Shown in pieces: positions 1 to 8,154 of a stretch of DNA of 37,395 bases. How positions within the stretch are numbered: position 1 is the first letter of the stretch; each line of letters begins with the position of its first letter. Origin of the DNA: Streptomyces sp. H27-H5 (GTDB taxonomy: Bacteria; Actinomycetota; Actinomycetes; Streptomycetales; Streptomycetaceae); NCBI RefSeq assembly GCF_026627505.1, contig NZ_JAPNLK010000080.1:1-37395 (forward strand). The letters are read 5' to 3'. The translations under genes and the position numbers were made by a program. The notes under the pieces are model-generated. The model was not told where the DNA came from. It made no database searches and saw only the letters and a program-made list of their open reading frames with translations.

Positions 1-146
1 GCGTGGCTTCAACAACTCCGCACTGCCTCGGAGGCCCTGCCTTCATGCGCGCGCGTGCCGCCGATCATCCGACCGTGTCATCCCAGTCGAACTGACGCCC
101 ACCATGATCGATAGAGCAACGACTTCTCAAGACCACCCCCAACCAC

Positions 147-725
147 GTGGTGCTGCACGGCGAGCCCGTGTCGACGCACAACTACCTGACCATCCCCACC
201 TGCCGGATCACGGGCATCGAGTGCCCGTTCCTGCTGACGCCCAACGTCGCGAACTACTGGCACGAGGCCTGGGAGAACGCCCGTAGGGGCGGCGACGTTC
301 CCGTGCAGTACCCCTACATCGGGCTGGGTATCAACTCGCAGGCCGCCCGGCAGCTCAACCAGCTGCACATCCACATGGCCGGCGTCCGAGTCAGCACGCA
401 GCTGCGGCTGCAGGCCCTGGACGCGGCGGCCCGGGTCGCGACACACCCGTCGCAGTGGGGGGACACCCAGTACCAGTCGCTGGTGACCGGAACGCAAGGG
501 GACCGCACCTACCGGATCCTGCGGCTCCCGGCGCTGACGACAAACCTGTTCGCCCTGCTGAACACGAACGTGGTGCGGCGGTTCGGGCTCCAGATGGCGG
601 GCCAGACGCTGGTCGTCGTGCCGAGGATGACCCCGACCGCCTTCGACAACGCTTTCTACGTCCTCAACAGCGACGCCTCACTCCCCAGCGGCACCACCAC
701 CTGCGACCGTCTGCTCGTGTACTGA
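147..725 (+). CDS. CDP-diacylglycerol pyrophosphatase (Cdh family), N-terminus missing
   Basis: The protein resembles Cdh, which hydrolyses CDP-diacylglycerol to phosphatidate and CMP, normally outside the cytoplasmic membrane. The family core is visible: a IPTCRITGIECP strand near residue 17, a PNVANYWHEAWE segment near 32, and an LHIH active-site motif at residues 73-76 followed by a conserved arginine at 81, typical of this HIT-like fold. The reading frame is open only from 108 and the assigned GTG lies inside the conserved domain, so the usual signal peptide and first 40-60 residues are absent. The ribosome-binding site is not convincing. I read it as a 5'-truncated gene, probably non-functional, broken near 108-130. 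The C-terminus looks complete. Family assignment is fairly sure; activity is doubtful. Confidence 0.7.
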   Translation: MVLHGEPVSTHNYLTIPTCRITGIECPFLLTPNVANYWHEAWENARRGGDVPVQYPYIGLGINSQAARQLNQLHIHMAGVRVSTQLRLQALDAAARVATHPSQWGDTQYQSLVTGTQGDRTYRILRLPALTTNLFALLNTNVVRRFGLQMAGQTLVVVPRMTPTAFDNAFYVLNSDASLPSGTTTCDRLLVY

Positions 726-799
726 CGCCGGTCCGCGAAGGCCCGGCGGCCAGGACTCGCTCCACAAAGACCGCCCTCGCGCCTCTTTCGGCGTGGCGA

Positions 800-1046
800 T
801 CCTGTTGTCCCGGGTAGGCACCAGGGTGCCGTCCACGATCAGCACGGTGTCCTTGGCGAACCGCTTGAGGGGCTGGAGCGGGAGCATCCGCCCCAGGTGG
901 TCCATGATGCGGTCCGCCGCCGACTTGGAGACTCCGAACAGCGGGGCGAGCCGCCGCATCGTCAGGTTCGTGCACCAGTGGGCCGCGACCGGCAGGGCCC
1001 GGTCCTCCAGCGGAAGGCTCCACGGCCGCCCCTTCCGGACTGGTAG
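800..1046 (-). mobile_element. IS5-like transposase remnant
   Basis: The minus strand encodes an internal piece of a DDE transposase of the IS5/DDE_Tnp_4 type: a WSLPLEDRALPVAAHW segment, then MRRLAPLFGVSKSAADRI (helix-turn-helix), KRFAKDTVLIVDGTLVPTRD containing the first catalytic aspartate, and a break right after DNRIA. The frame runs through without an obvious start upstream, and nothing recognisable of the second and third catalytic residues follows. No terminal inverted repeats were found. It is a dead fragment lying between the Cdh-like gene and the DUF3995 gene, and it may mark the rearrangement that trimmed the neighbours. Confidence 0.75.
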
Positions 1047-1049
1047 CCG

Positions 1050-1718
1050 TCAACCAATCCCGGTGACTACCGAGGCCAAAGACAGGAGCAACGCGCCCAG
1101 CGCCCCCGCAGAGCCGTAAAGCCTCACCTCACGCCGGCCATCGTGGCGGCGGACATAGCGCGTGGCGGCGGCGGCAAAGGCCAGGCCACCGGCAATGAAC
1201 CACGGCCCCCACAGGTAGAGGTACCAGCGGGTCAACCCGACCAGATCAGGCGCCACAGCGCGGGCCCCAGTCTCAACCAGCACTCCGTGGATCACGAACT
1301 GACATCCATGCCAGACGAGCAGCACTGTCGCGCCGCCGCCACAGAGCACCATCAATCGACCGGTCCACTTGCCGCGACGGCGCGTCAAACCGATACCGAC
1401 CAGCACTCCGAAGAGCTTCAGGAAACCGGTCACCCACAAGACTGCCAGGAACCACGTCACCCGGTCATGAGCAAGCCTCACCAGCGGCGGAGCCACCGTG
1501 GCCTGCACACCGAAGGTGCCTCCCAACGCCCAGACGAAGCTGGGTACCGCGAACAGGAACCCCCATGCCGCAACGGTGAACCCGGGCCACCTGCCCAGAT
1601 GGAGGCGGAGCGCCCAGCTCAGGGGCGGACGGACTGTATCGTCCAAAGAATGCTTGATCGTCACAACTCCACCGTTGCTGAACCTCCACGACAGGGCGTC
1701 GTCCTGGCGAACGATCAC
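1050..1718 (-). CDS. DUF3995 family membrane protein
   Basis: A predicted small integral membrane protein with four hydrophobic segments: about residues 47-70 (FTVAAWGFLFAVPSFVWALGG), 88-110, 120-145 and 165-185. The FAVPSFVWALGG stretch and the GLTRRRGKWTGR loop are typical of DUF3995, a family of unknown function common in Streptomyces. The start is unsure. The upstream-most GTG at 1718 sits only one base after a hairpin whose arm carries the only good Shine-Dalgarno, which is too close. An internal GTG at 1664 behind GGTGGAG is an alternative and would remove 18 residues with no domain content. It is read in the same direction as the AraC gene upstream, separated by 120 bases that contain the hairpin. 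Confidence 0.7.
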   Translation of the reverse strand: MIVRQDDALSWRFSNGGVVTIKHSLDDTVRPPLSWALRLHLGRWPGFTVAAWGFLFAVPSFVWALGGTFGVQATVAPPLVRLAHDRVTWFLAVLWVTGFLKLFGVLVGIGLTRRRGKWTGRLMVLCGGGATVLLVWHGCQFVIHGVLVETGARAVAPDLVGLTRWYLYLWGPWFIAGGLAFAAAATRYVRRHDGRREVRLYGSAGALGALLLSLASVVTGIG

Positions 1719-1738
1719 GCTCCCCCGCGCGGGGGAGC
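1719..1738 (-). terminator. GC-rich hairpin between araC-like gene and DUF3995 gene
   Basis: A perfect 8-bp inverted repeat (GCTCCCCC, loop GCGC, GGGGGAGC) lies downstream of the AraC-family gene and directly before the GTG at 1718. No T-run follows on the minus strand. It may end the AraC transcript, or it may hide the GGGGGAG ribosome-binding sequence of the next gene. Both readings are inference. Confidence 0.45.
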
Positions 1739-1838
1739 CACCTTTGATCGCGCTGGCAACTGACGGGCAGCAACGACTCGAAGTCCCTCGAAGATCAGTT
1801 ACGGGACAGACCTCAGGCGAGAGAGACCAGCAGGACCG

Positions 1839-2873
1839 TCACGCGCTTTCGGCCGGCCCATGGCCCGGCGGGCGCCGGTCCGGCGAGAGTGTGGCTGCTT
1901 CGGTCGAACGTGCGTATTCAGTGGGAGTCTGACCGAAGTGCTTCTTGAAGGCTCGGGTGAAGTGACTGCCGTCCGCGAACTGCCAGTGTGCGGCGAGTTC
2001 CGAGATACTCAGGCGCCCTGACGGCGCGGCCAGGGCGAGCCGGGCCTCGTGCAGTCTCCGGTGGCGGATGTAGGTGGTCACCTGCTCACCCACCGCGGCG
2101 AATGCCCGATGCAGCGTACGGACGGAGACGTTGAGTTCACGCGCAAGCATCGCTGGTGACAGCTCGGGATCAGCGAGGCGACGGTCCGCGAGGTCCTTGG
2201 CCGCCTGGGCGAGAGCGGGAGCGAGCCGGGGTTCCACGTCGTCGAACCGGCCCTTCGCCACCGCCTTGGCCAGCTCGATCAGGGTGCCTTGGGCAGCTGT
2301 CACACCGGCCGGGCCGAGGTCGGCCACGGTTATGTGGATCATGTCGGTGAGGGCCGTCAGCAAGCGCATCTCGGCCGAGTGCGCCGACCCGGTGATGACC
2401 CGGTTCCCGAGCAGGGGTTTGAGCTCGCCGGGGGGCAGGACGAGGAACTTCGCCGTGAGGTCCGCCGTCGTCTCGAAGGCCGTCAAGCTCCCGAGGTGCC
2501 GGACGAGGAACTGCCCAGCCGACACCGTCTGGTCGCCGTAAGCGGGCGGGCCGCCCAGTGTCCATGCGCCGCGCCGCACGATGTACATGGCAACCAGATC
2601 CTGATCGCCGCCCGGGACGTCCGCGGTCCGGGTTGCCGACGCGGCGTGAAGATCGGCGATCGCCGCGCCATGCACCTTGGCCACTTTGCCCTTGACCCGG
2701 AAGTCACCGATCGTGTCGGGGCTGAAGGCCGGCAGTTGGAAAACATCGTCGCCGATCTGCGTCTCCCACCCGCGCCGGAAGGCGTCGAGTCCCTGCGGTG
2801 CGGCGCCCGGGACGGTCGAGTCCACTGCGAACACCCCGCTCGCGCCGTCGACTTCCGCTCCAGTCCTGTGCAT
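1839..2873 (-). CDS. AraC family transcriptional regulator
   Basis: A 344-residue regulator with an N-terminal ligand-binding/cupin-like region (AraC_binding_2 type, residues ~20-190) and a C-terminal AraC double helix-turn-helix (about 235-335). The DNA-binding part shows MLARELNVSVRTLHRAF for the first helix pair and FADGSHFTRAFKKHFGQTP for the second, which is the classical AraC signature. The ATG at 2873 is chosen because GGAGAGGG lies directly upstream and earlier in-frame codons give low-complexity sequence. Ligand and targets are unknown. The long N-terminal domain resembles transcriptional regulators of catabolic genes, but no catabolic gene adjoins it. Downstream in the same direction is the DUF3995 gene. 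The gene appears intact. Confidence 0.85.
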   Translation of the reverse strand: MHRTGAEVDGASGVFAVDSTVPGAAPQGLDAFRRGWETQIGDDVFQLPAFSPDTIGDFRVKGKVAKVHGAAIADLHAASATRTADVPGGDQDLVAMYIVRRGAWTLGGPPAYGDQTVSAGQFLVRHLGSLTAFETTADLTAKFLVLPPGELKPLLGNRVITGSAHSAEMRLLTALTDMIHITVADLGPAGVTAAQGTLIELAKAVAKGRFDDVEPRLAPALAQAAKDLADRRLADPELSPAMLARELNVSVRTLHRAFAAVGEQVTTYIRHRRLHEARLALAAPSGRLSISELAAHWQFADGSHFTRAFKKHFGQTPTEYARSTEAATLSPDRRPPGHGPAESA

Positions 2874-3098
2874 CCCTCTCCGATTCCTCGTATTCACTGC
2901 TTCAACGCCATCCTGTGGTGATCGTGTTCCGTAGGCGTGGCCATGGCTCACGTGGGCGGCGCTGTGCCAATCTTCCAATGGACGGCCCGCATGGCAGTGG
3001 TCGAGGGGCAGAGCTGATGCTTGCGAATCGGCGAGAAGAGGAATTGGTCGTCCGGGTATGTGCCGTGGTGGTCGGTTCGCCCAGTTCGGCAACGCGAG

Positions 3099-3150
3099 AC
3101 GCGACTCCTGGTGATCAGGTTTCTCGCAGCCCGATCACCAGGAGTCGCGT
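3099..3150. repeat. Perfect 18-bp inverted repeat
   Basis: ACGCGACTCCTGGTGATC at 3099-3116 is repeated exactly as its reverse complement at 3133-3150, with a 16-base spacer. It lies in the gene-poor stretch between the AraC gene and transposase debris. It could be two abutting ends of a lost insertion sequence or a long-loop hairpin. It is not flanked by an identifiable complete element. Confidence 0.7.
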
Positions 3151-3239
3151 TCGCTCCATCAACTCCTGGCCACGTTTGTCCATCTCCGCCGAGGTGTGGC
3201 CTCTGCTCGCTGAACGAGGCTGCCCTGTCAGCCCAGGTG

Positions 3240-3560
3240 TGCGCCTGCGGTCCCTGGCTGACGCCATCGGCCATCCCGGCGCCTGCGGGCAGACCGGGAT
3301 CATGGCAGGGACCGAGATTCCGGTCCGGAGACAGGCCGTCGGACACAAAGACCGGGACAAGTTCGCCGACCAGATGCTCGGCTACATCGTCATTGGAGTC
3401 CTGATGGAACAGCGCCGGGGCCACGCGACGTAGACCATGAAGCCCGCTGGCAACGCTCCCAGCCGGCGGTCCGGCCTACGGCACTCCGCCAGCACCTCGC
3501 CCACCGGCTCGGGCGTCCCCCCCTGCGTGATCACACCCAGCCGCTCGCTCGGATACTCCA
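3240..3560 (-). mobile_element. Possible IS4-like transposase N-terminal remnant
   Basis: Two minus-strand frames together recall the N-terminal domain of IS4-type transposases: VITQGGTPEPVGEVLAEC, then RRPDRRLGALPAGFMVYVA, followed in another frame by ALFHQDSNDDVAEHLVGEL. The shift between frames falls near 3420. No catalytic domain follows, and the downstream sequence becomes unrecognisable towards the inverted repeat at 3099-3150. The assignment rests on general resemblance only, so confidence is modest. Confidence 0.4.
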
Positions 3561-3689
3561 CCCCCACGGATGCACAGCTGGCCCGGCGACCCATTGCTCA
3601 CCTGTCACCCACAAGCTCGATGAATACTCGAACAACGGCATTGGGTGCCCGGTGGCGGGGTGGTGCGGGGAGCAGGTCGCGTAGCCGAC

Positions 3690-4060
3690 GATGCAGACCG
3701 TGATGTCCGAGCCCGTCTCTGCGGCGAGGAGCGCGAGTTCGGTCTTCCAGGCTCGGATGCGGTAGCCGTTGGACCCGCCTGCGTCCGCAGTGATCAGCAG
3801 GCGGGCGGCGGCCGGACCGTCGGGCCCGCCTCGGGGCCGCCACGAACGGCAGGTGGAGGCGACCGCGAACGCGGCGGGTGTCGTGATCGGTGCCGACGCT
3901 GACCCGGCCGGTGTTCGCGGCGATGTCATGGATCCCGTATGGGATCGCCTCGCCAGGCCCTGCCTGTCCTGGAAGTCGTGTGTTCCGACCGGTACCGGCT
4001 CACCGGCCGGACGTAACGACCCATCGATGCCCGCGCCGGCTCCGGTCACCCGCAACTGGC
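3690..4060 (-). mobile_element. ISAzo13-family transposase remnant, frameshifted
   Basis: The minus strand carries a piece of an ISAzo13-type transposase: GEPVPVGTHDFQD, then in a shifted frame GEAIPYGIHDIAANTGRVS and VGTDHDT, then back in the first frame AAFAVAS and RLLITADAGGSNGYRIRAWK followed by TELALLAAETG. The ITADAGGSNG block is a hallmark of this family. At least two frameshifts and a break after DITVC show that it is dead. It ends close to the 3' end of the reductase gene at 4073. Terminal repeats were not recognised. Confidence 0.75.
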
Positions 4061-4072
4061 GCGGCTCGACAG

Positions 4073-4669
4073 TCAGCGGGCGATCGAGATGGCGAAGGGG
4101 GTGAATCCGTTGGCCCGGATGATGTGCGGGACGAAGAGTATGGCGGCTTCGGTGGCGCGGGCGGTGTGGATGTCGCCGAGGTCGGTGATCCATTCCTTGT
4201 GCCAGCCGAGGTCGACGAGGAGTTCGTGGACGGTCTGTTTGGCTTGCGGGTCGTTGCCGGAGAGGAAGGCGGTGGGTGTCTGGGTGAGTGTGGCCGGGGC
4301 GGTCATGACGGGGAAGAGCATGGTGTTGAGTGTCTTGACGACGCGGGTTTCGGGGAGTGCTTCCTGGAGGCGTTCGGCGAGGCTTGAGCCGGGGTGGATC
4401 AGGTCGGCGGGCAGTCCGTCCGGTCCGTCGATGGTGGCGTTGGAGACGTCGATGAGGATCTTGTCCCGGAGTTCGTCGCGCAGGGCGGTGAGGCGTTCCG
4501 GTGAGCCGGCGCCGGGGGTGGCGTTGATGACGATCCGGGCTGTCCGGGCGGCGTGGGCGGCGGCGCCCGGGGTGCGGTCCGCGACGGTCACCTCGTGCCC
4601 GGCCCGGGTGAGGGCGGTGGCCAGGTTGCCGCCGACGCGGCCGTTTCCGAGTACTGCGATCGTGGTCAT
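4073..4669 (-). CDS. NAD(P)-binding oxidoreductase, F420-dependent NADP reductase-like
   Basis: A 198-residue Rossmann-fold protein. The N-terminus MTTIAVLGNGRVGGNLATAL is a GxGxxG dinucleotide-binding motif, followed by HEVTVADRTPGAA, where the expected specificity loop lies. Domain content matches the F420_oxidored/NADP oxidoreductase coenzyme F420-dependent superfamily, and the length is close to the family norm of ~200-220. The true substrate cannot be read from the sequence; many such proteins do not use F420. The start is supported by AAGGA upstream. It lies 68 bases downstream of the inositol-phosphatase-like gene in the same direction and is probably co-transcribed. The 3' end abuts transposase debris but looks complete (ends FAISIAR). 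Confidence 0.8.
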   Translation of the reverse strand: MTTIAVLGNGRVGGNLATALTRAGHEVTVADRTPGAAAHAARTARIVINATPGAGSPERLTALRDELRDKILIDVSNATIDGPDGLPADLIHPGSSLAERLQEALPETRVVKTLNTMLFPVMTAPATLTQTPTAFLSGNDPQAKQTVHELLVDLGWHKEWITDLGDIHTARATEAAILFVPHIIRANGFTPFAISIAR

Positions 4670-4737
4670 GGTGTCGTGTTCCTTGCGTGGGTGCGGGGTG
4701 CGGGGTGCGGGGTGCGGGTGGGGGTTGTGGTGCGTGG

Positions 4738-5565
4738 TCAGCGTGAGAGTGTGGTGACGGCTTCGGTGTGGATGCCGGGGGCGGCGGCCAGGAAGGTCTC
4801 GCTGTGCGGGGTCCAGGGGCGGCCCTCGGCGTCGGAGATCTTTCCGCCGGCCTCGGTGACGAGCAGGGCGCCGGGGAGCAGGTCCGCGCGGGCGCCGGCG
4901 AACTGCCAGAAGGCGTCGATCCGGCCGGCGGCCACGTTCGCCAGGTGCAGGGTCGCGGGCACGGAGGTGCGAACGACGAGCGCGTCGAAGAGCATCGCGG
5001 TGATCGAGGAGCCGACGCGTCGCACGATCTTCTCGTCCTCGTCCGGGCGGGCCTGGCTGGTGGCCACGATGCTCAGGGCGAGGTCCGTGGTCGGGGAGAC
5101 GTGGAGCGGGCGACCGTCGAGGTGGGCGCCGGCGCCGGTGAGCGCGGTGTAGGTCTCGCCGGTCAACGGCAGGTGCACCACGGTGAGCACCGGCTGGTTC
5201 TCACGCACGAGGGTGGCGGTCACCGCCCAGTCCGCCAGCGCGTGCAAGTGGTTGACATTGCCTTCGGCCGGATCCACCACCCACCACTCACCCGGCGGCA
5301 GCGCCCCACCGTCCAACTCGTCCTCCACCCAACCGGCCTCCGGCCGCAAACCGGACAGGGCGGGACGCAGGATGTCGAGCGCCGCGTCGTCGTTGACGGC
5401 GAGCGCGCGCATCAACTCCTCGCGGCTCTCGTAGCGGACCACCTCGCCGAAGCGTTCACGCAACGCCGAACCAGCGGCGCGCACGGCGATCACCGTCTGA
5501 TCGAGCAGGTCGACATCGGAGATGGCGACATCGGCGACATCGGTGGTCTGGAAGGTTTCGGACAT
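4738..5565 (-). CDS. Inositol monophosphatase family protein with altered metal motif
   Basis: A 275-residue member of the inositol monophosphatase/CysQ superfamily. The acidic region WVEDEL (residues 79-84), WVVDPAEGNVNHLHAL (from 95) and the C-terminal LLVTEAGGKI are in the expected order. In catalytic members the second motif reads DP[IL]DGT; here it is D98-P-A-E101-G-N103, so one metal-ligand aspartate is glutamate and the threonine is asparagine. The WD before the C-terminal glycine-rich motif is AD. These changes may shift or abolish phosphatase activity. The AGGAG 7 bases before the ATG supports the start. It is first in a likely two-gene operon with the reductase and divergent from a LysR stub. 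Confidence 0.8.
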   Translation of the reverse strand: MSETFQTTDVADVAISDVDLLDQTVIAVRAAGSALRERFGEVVRYESREELMRALAVNDDAALDILRPALSGLRPEAGWVEDELDGGALPPGEWWVVDPAEGNVNHLHALADWAVTATLVRENQPVLTVVHLPLTGETYTALTGAGAHLDGRPLHVSPTTDLALSIVATSQARPDEDEKIVRRVGSSITAMLFDALVVRTSVPATLHLANVAAGRIDAFWQFAGARADLLPGALLVTEAGGKISDAEGRPWTPHSETFLAAAPGIHTEAVTTLSR

Positions 5566-5703
5566 GGTGGTGCTCCTGTCTGAGGTGGGGTGATGAGGCC
5601 GGTGGGGGCCGAACTGCGCGTTGCTTCTCGCGCTTTCGTCTCGAAGGTATAGAGCCCCACCATTAACTTCAAATGCATGTCAAGCACGGATAGGATTACT
5701 CAC
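5566..5703. promoter_or_regulatory. Divergent promoter region of IMPase-like gene and LysR stub
   Basis: This 138-bp spacer separates the inositol-phosphatase-like gene from the oppositely oriented LysR fragment. It is AT-richer near 5650-5700 (ATTAACTTCAAATGCATG) than the surroundings. In intact LysR loci this is where the regulator binds. No defined operator could be proven by eye. Confidence 0.4.
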
Positions 5704-5850
5704 ATGCAATTGGATTTGAACCTGCCCCCTGCGCTCGACGCGCTGCTCGAAGAGGGCAGTGTGGCCGGGGCGGCCGCGCGTCTGTATGTCAAAGCCCCCG
5801 CGCTGATCCGGAGTCTGGGCAGTATTCGGCGCACGACGGAGGCGATGAAG
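5704..5850 (+). pseudogene. LysR-family regulator, N-terminal HTH stub
   Basis: From ATG 5704 the frame reads MQLDLNLPPALDALLEEGSV, then AGAAARLYVKAPALIRSLGSIRRTT, which is the winged-helix start of a LysR regulator (helix-turn-helix between residues ~18 and 45). Similarity stops around 5840, and the effector-binding domain is missing. The remaining frame runs antisense into the GMC oxidoreductase gene, which starts its 3' end at 5886. The stub stands divergent to the reductase/IMPase pair, the usual place for its regulator, so the control of that pair is probably lost or altered. Confidence 0.75.
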
Positions 5851-5885
5851 CGGGTTGTGGAAGCGCCGTGGGCGCGGAAGAAGGC

Positions 5886-7394
5886 TCAGGCGAGTAGTTC
5901 GGCGGCCCGTTCGGCGATGGCGTAGACGGTCGCGTTGGTGTTGGCCGAGGGGATGGACGGCATCACCGAGGCATCGGCGACTCGCAGTCCGGCGATCCCA
6001 TGTACGCGGAGGTTCGCAGGGTCGACGACGGCTTCGGCGTCGGTTCCCATGCGGCAGGTACCGGTGAAGTGGAAGTAGGGGCCGGTGGCCGTGCGGATGA
6101 ACGCGTCCACGGACTCGCCGCTCGTCCCCGAGCCCGGCACCGCTTCCTGCTTGCGCCAGTCGGCGAACGCGTCGGCCTCCCCGATGCGGCGTGCCACTGC
6201 CAGGCCCTTGCGCATGACCTCCAGGTCACGGTCATCGCTCAGGTAGCCGGGGTCGACGACGGGAGCACTGGCGGGATTGGCGTCCGCCAGGCGCACGGTG
6301 CCGCTGCTGTACGGAGCCATCGCGGAGAAAGCGATGGAGTAGCCGTTGGCCGGAGGCCGGCCCCATGCCGACGGGAGCGGTGCGGCGACGATGTAGACCT
6401 GAAGGTCCGGCCGGGCCGCGGCGGGGTCGCTGTACAGCAGGCCCATCATTTCGGCCGGTGGGTTGGCAGGAAGGAACGGTACGGCCCGACTGGCCTCGTA
6501 CACCACGCCCGCCATCGGATGGTCCTGCAGATGGGAGCCCACTCCCGGCAGGTCGGCGACGACGTCGATGCCGTGCTCGCCAAGCTGTCGTGCCGGGCCG
6601 ATCCCTGACAGCATCAGGAGGTGCGCGGAACCGATGGCCCCCGCGGTCAATATGACCTCGGCGCTCTCGACGGACAAGTGCTCGCCACCCACGATGTACT
6701 CGACGCCGGTGCAGCGGCCCGCGGTGATGCGCAGCCGCTGCACGGTCGCGTCCGTGACGACGTCCAGGTTCGGCCGGTCGAGGAACGGACGGATGTAGGC
6801 GTCGGCCGCGCTCTGGCGGGCGCCGCCGGGCAGATTCATGTCACTCCACCCGAACCCGGTCTCCAGGCCGCCGCCGATGTCATCGGCACGTGTGAACCCA
6901 GCTTGCACCGCGGCATCGACGCCCGCCGTGGCAAGGGGATGGGGTTCCGGAACCGGGGCGACCACGACCGGCCCGTCGGTGCCCCGCACGGAGGCATCAC
7001 GACTGCGAGTGCTCTCGCTGCGGCGGAAATAAGGCAGCAGATCGTCGAAACCCCAGCCCGGAGCACCCAGTCCGGGCCACTCGTCGTAACCGGAGCGGTG
7101 CCCCCGCAGGTGGTAGAGGCCGTTGATGGTCGACGATCCGCCGAGCGCCCTACCGCGCAGCACGTCAGCGGTCCTGCCTGTACCGGCCTGCACGGTCGAG
7201 GCGCCCAGCCAGAGGGATGACGGATCGAACCCCAGGAACCCCCAAGGAGATGCCATCGCCTCGGTCGCGTCCCGGGCTCCCGCCTCCAGCAACAGCACCC
7301 GCACGGCGGGGCGTTCCGAAAGCCGGGAGGCAATCACGCATCCCGCTGTCCCCGCTCCCACCACAACATAGTCATAAGGACTCTGGCCCATCAT
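5886..7394 (-). CDS. GMC family FAD-dependent oxidoreductase
   Basis: A ~502-residue glucose-methanol-choline oxidoreductase that oxidises an alcohol using FAD. The N-terminus has the FAD Rossmann motif YVVVGAGTAGCVIASRL and LLLEAG. GRALGGSSTINGLYHLRG is GMC signature 1, and AGAIGSAHLLMLSGIGP is signature 2. The C-terminal substrate domain has HFTGTCRMG and NTNATVYAIAERAAELL, carrying the conserved active-site His and Asn. Length is normal for the family. Two consecutive ATGs (7394 and 7391) follow GGAAGCGGAG, so I discard the longer in-frame extension. The substrate is unknown; choline-dehydrogenase-like or other alcohol substrates are possible. No clear partner gene: its 3' end overlaps nothing but sits against the LysR stub, so this gene may have arrived by the rearrangement that cut the stub. 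Confidence 0.9.
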   Translation of the reverse strand: MMGQSPYDYVVVGAGTAGCVIASRLSERPAVRVLLLEAGARDATEAMASPWGFLGFDPSSLWLGASTVQAGTGRTADVLRGRALGGSSTINGLYHLRGHRSGYDEWPGLGAPGWGFDDLLPYFRRSESTRSRDASVRGTDGPVVVAPVPEPHPLATAGVDAAVQAGFTRADDIGGGLETGFGWSDMNLPGGARQSAADAYIRPFLDRPNLDVVTDATVQRLRITAGRCTGVEYIVGGEHLSVESAEVILTAGAIGSAHLLMLSGIGPARQLGEHGIDVVADLPGVGSHLQDHPMAGVVYEASRAVPFLPANPPAEMMGLLYSDPAAARPDLQVYIVAAPLPSAWGRPPANGYSIAFSAMAPYSSGTVRLADANPASAPVVDPGYLSDDRDLEVMRKGLAVARRIGEADAFADWRKQEAVPGSGTSGESVDAFIRTATGPYFHFTGTCRMGTDAEAVVDPANLRVHGIAGLRVADASVMPSIPSANTNATVYAIAERAAELLA

Positions 7395-7512
7395 GTCTCC
7401 GCTTCCCACGGCAGCACTGTCCGACCACCGGGCTTCAGGAAAAAGCTCATCGACGATCAAAGAGCTGATTGCTTGCATGTACTCAAGGGGCCGACAGTTG
7501 GGATGGTTCTCT

Positions 7513-7803
7513 TCAGGTCGGCCCTGTGCCTCGCCCGGGCGCCTCCGAGCTCGGCGCGCAGAAGGCGTGGAACCGGCTGATCAGCAGCGAGTGGGCTCCA
7601 GTGGAGCAGGGCTGTCCGGAGACAGGCCGCGCGCGCTGCTGGTGCTGAGGGACACCGAGGTGGCCCGGTGACAAACGATCACCTTGATCCGACGGGCCCT
7701 GGGCACGCCCGGTCCGGCCATTGCCGATCACCCCGTTGGGGATGTTCATGTCGGCGCCGGGACCTGCGATGACGGCCATGCGGCTGGACTTCTCTTGTTT
7801 CAC
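7513..7803 (-). CDS. Small uncharacterised protein
   Basis: A 96-residue frame starting at GTG 7803 behind AAGGAC with 8-base spacing. The N-terminal half has the high G/C third positions of real Streptomyces genes and reads KSSRMAVIAGPGADMNIPNG, then VIGNGRTG, a glycine/asparagine-rich stretch reminiscent of a small exported or repeat peptide. The C-terminal half is less gene-like. No family is recognised, no signal peptide is evident and no partner gene is identifiable. It lies between the GMC gene and the MFS fragment. It may be real or a chance frame, or only the N-terminal ~45 residues may be genuine. Confidence 0.35.
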   Translation of the reverse strand: MKQEKSSRMAVIAGPGADMNIPNGVIGNGRTGRAQGPSDQGDRLSPGHLGVPQHQQRARPVSGQPCSTGAHSLLISRFHAFCAPSSEAPGRGTGPT

Positions 7804-8154
7804 GAGTTTCTTGTCCTTGGTGTGTACCCGTCCAGGAACAGCCCGGGTTTCCCTCCTGCCGTCGAATCTTAGGAACACCGACACGGCACGCACTTGAACT
7901 TCCGCGACGTTCGTTCGGAACCTCAGCGCCATACCAGCGGCGAGACCGTGCCATACAAGTGGCCAGACGGTCGGCGTCACACAGCATGAGGTCAGGCTGG
8001 TCCAAGCACGGCACTGCCCGTCGCACCCCACGTCGGCGCGGGCGCGGCGAGCCGACCGAGTCGGCGACGGTGGCGTGTCATCCCAATGGGGCGATGTGCG
8101 GCACGGTGGATCAGGCAAGACTCTCGCGAAGCCCCACTTCGCCCCGGAGGTTCC
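7804..8154. other. Gene-free stretch upstream of the MFS fragment
   Basis: About 350 bases without a supportable gene. The last bases hold GGAGG at 8147-8151 serving the MFS start. Frames that are open here have poor codon usage. No clear promoter or repeat was recognised. Confidence 0.5.
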
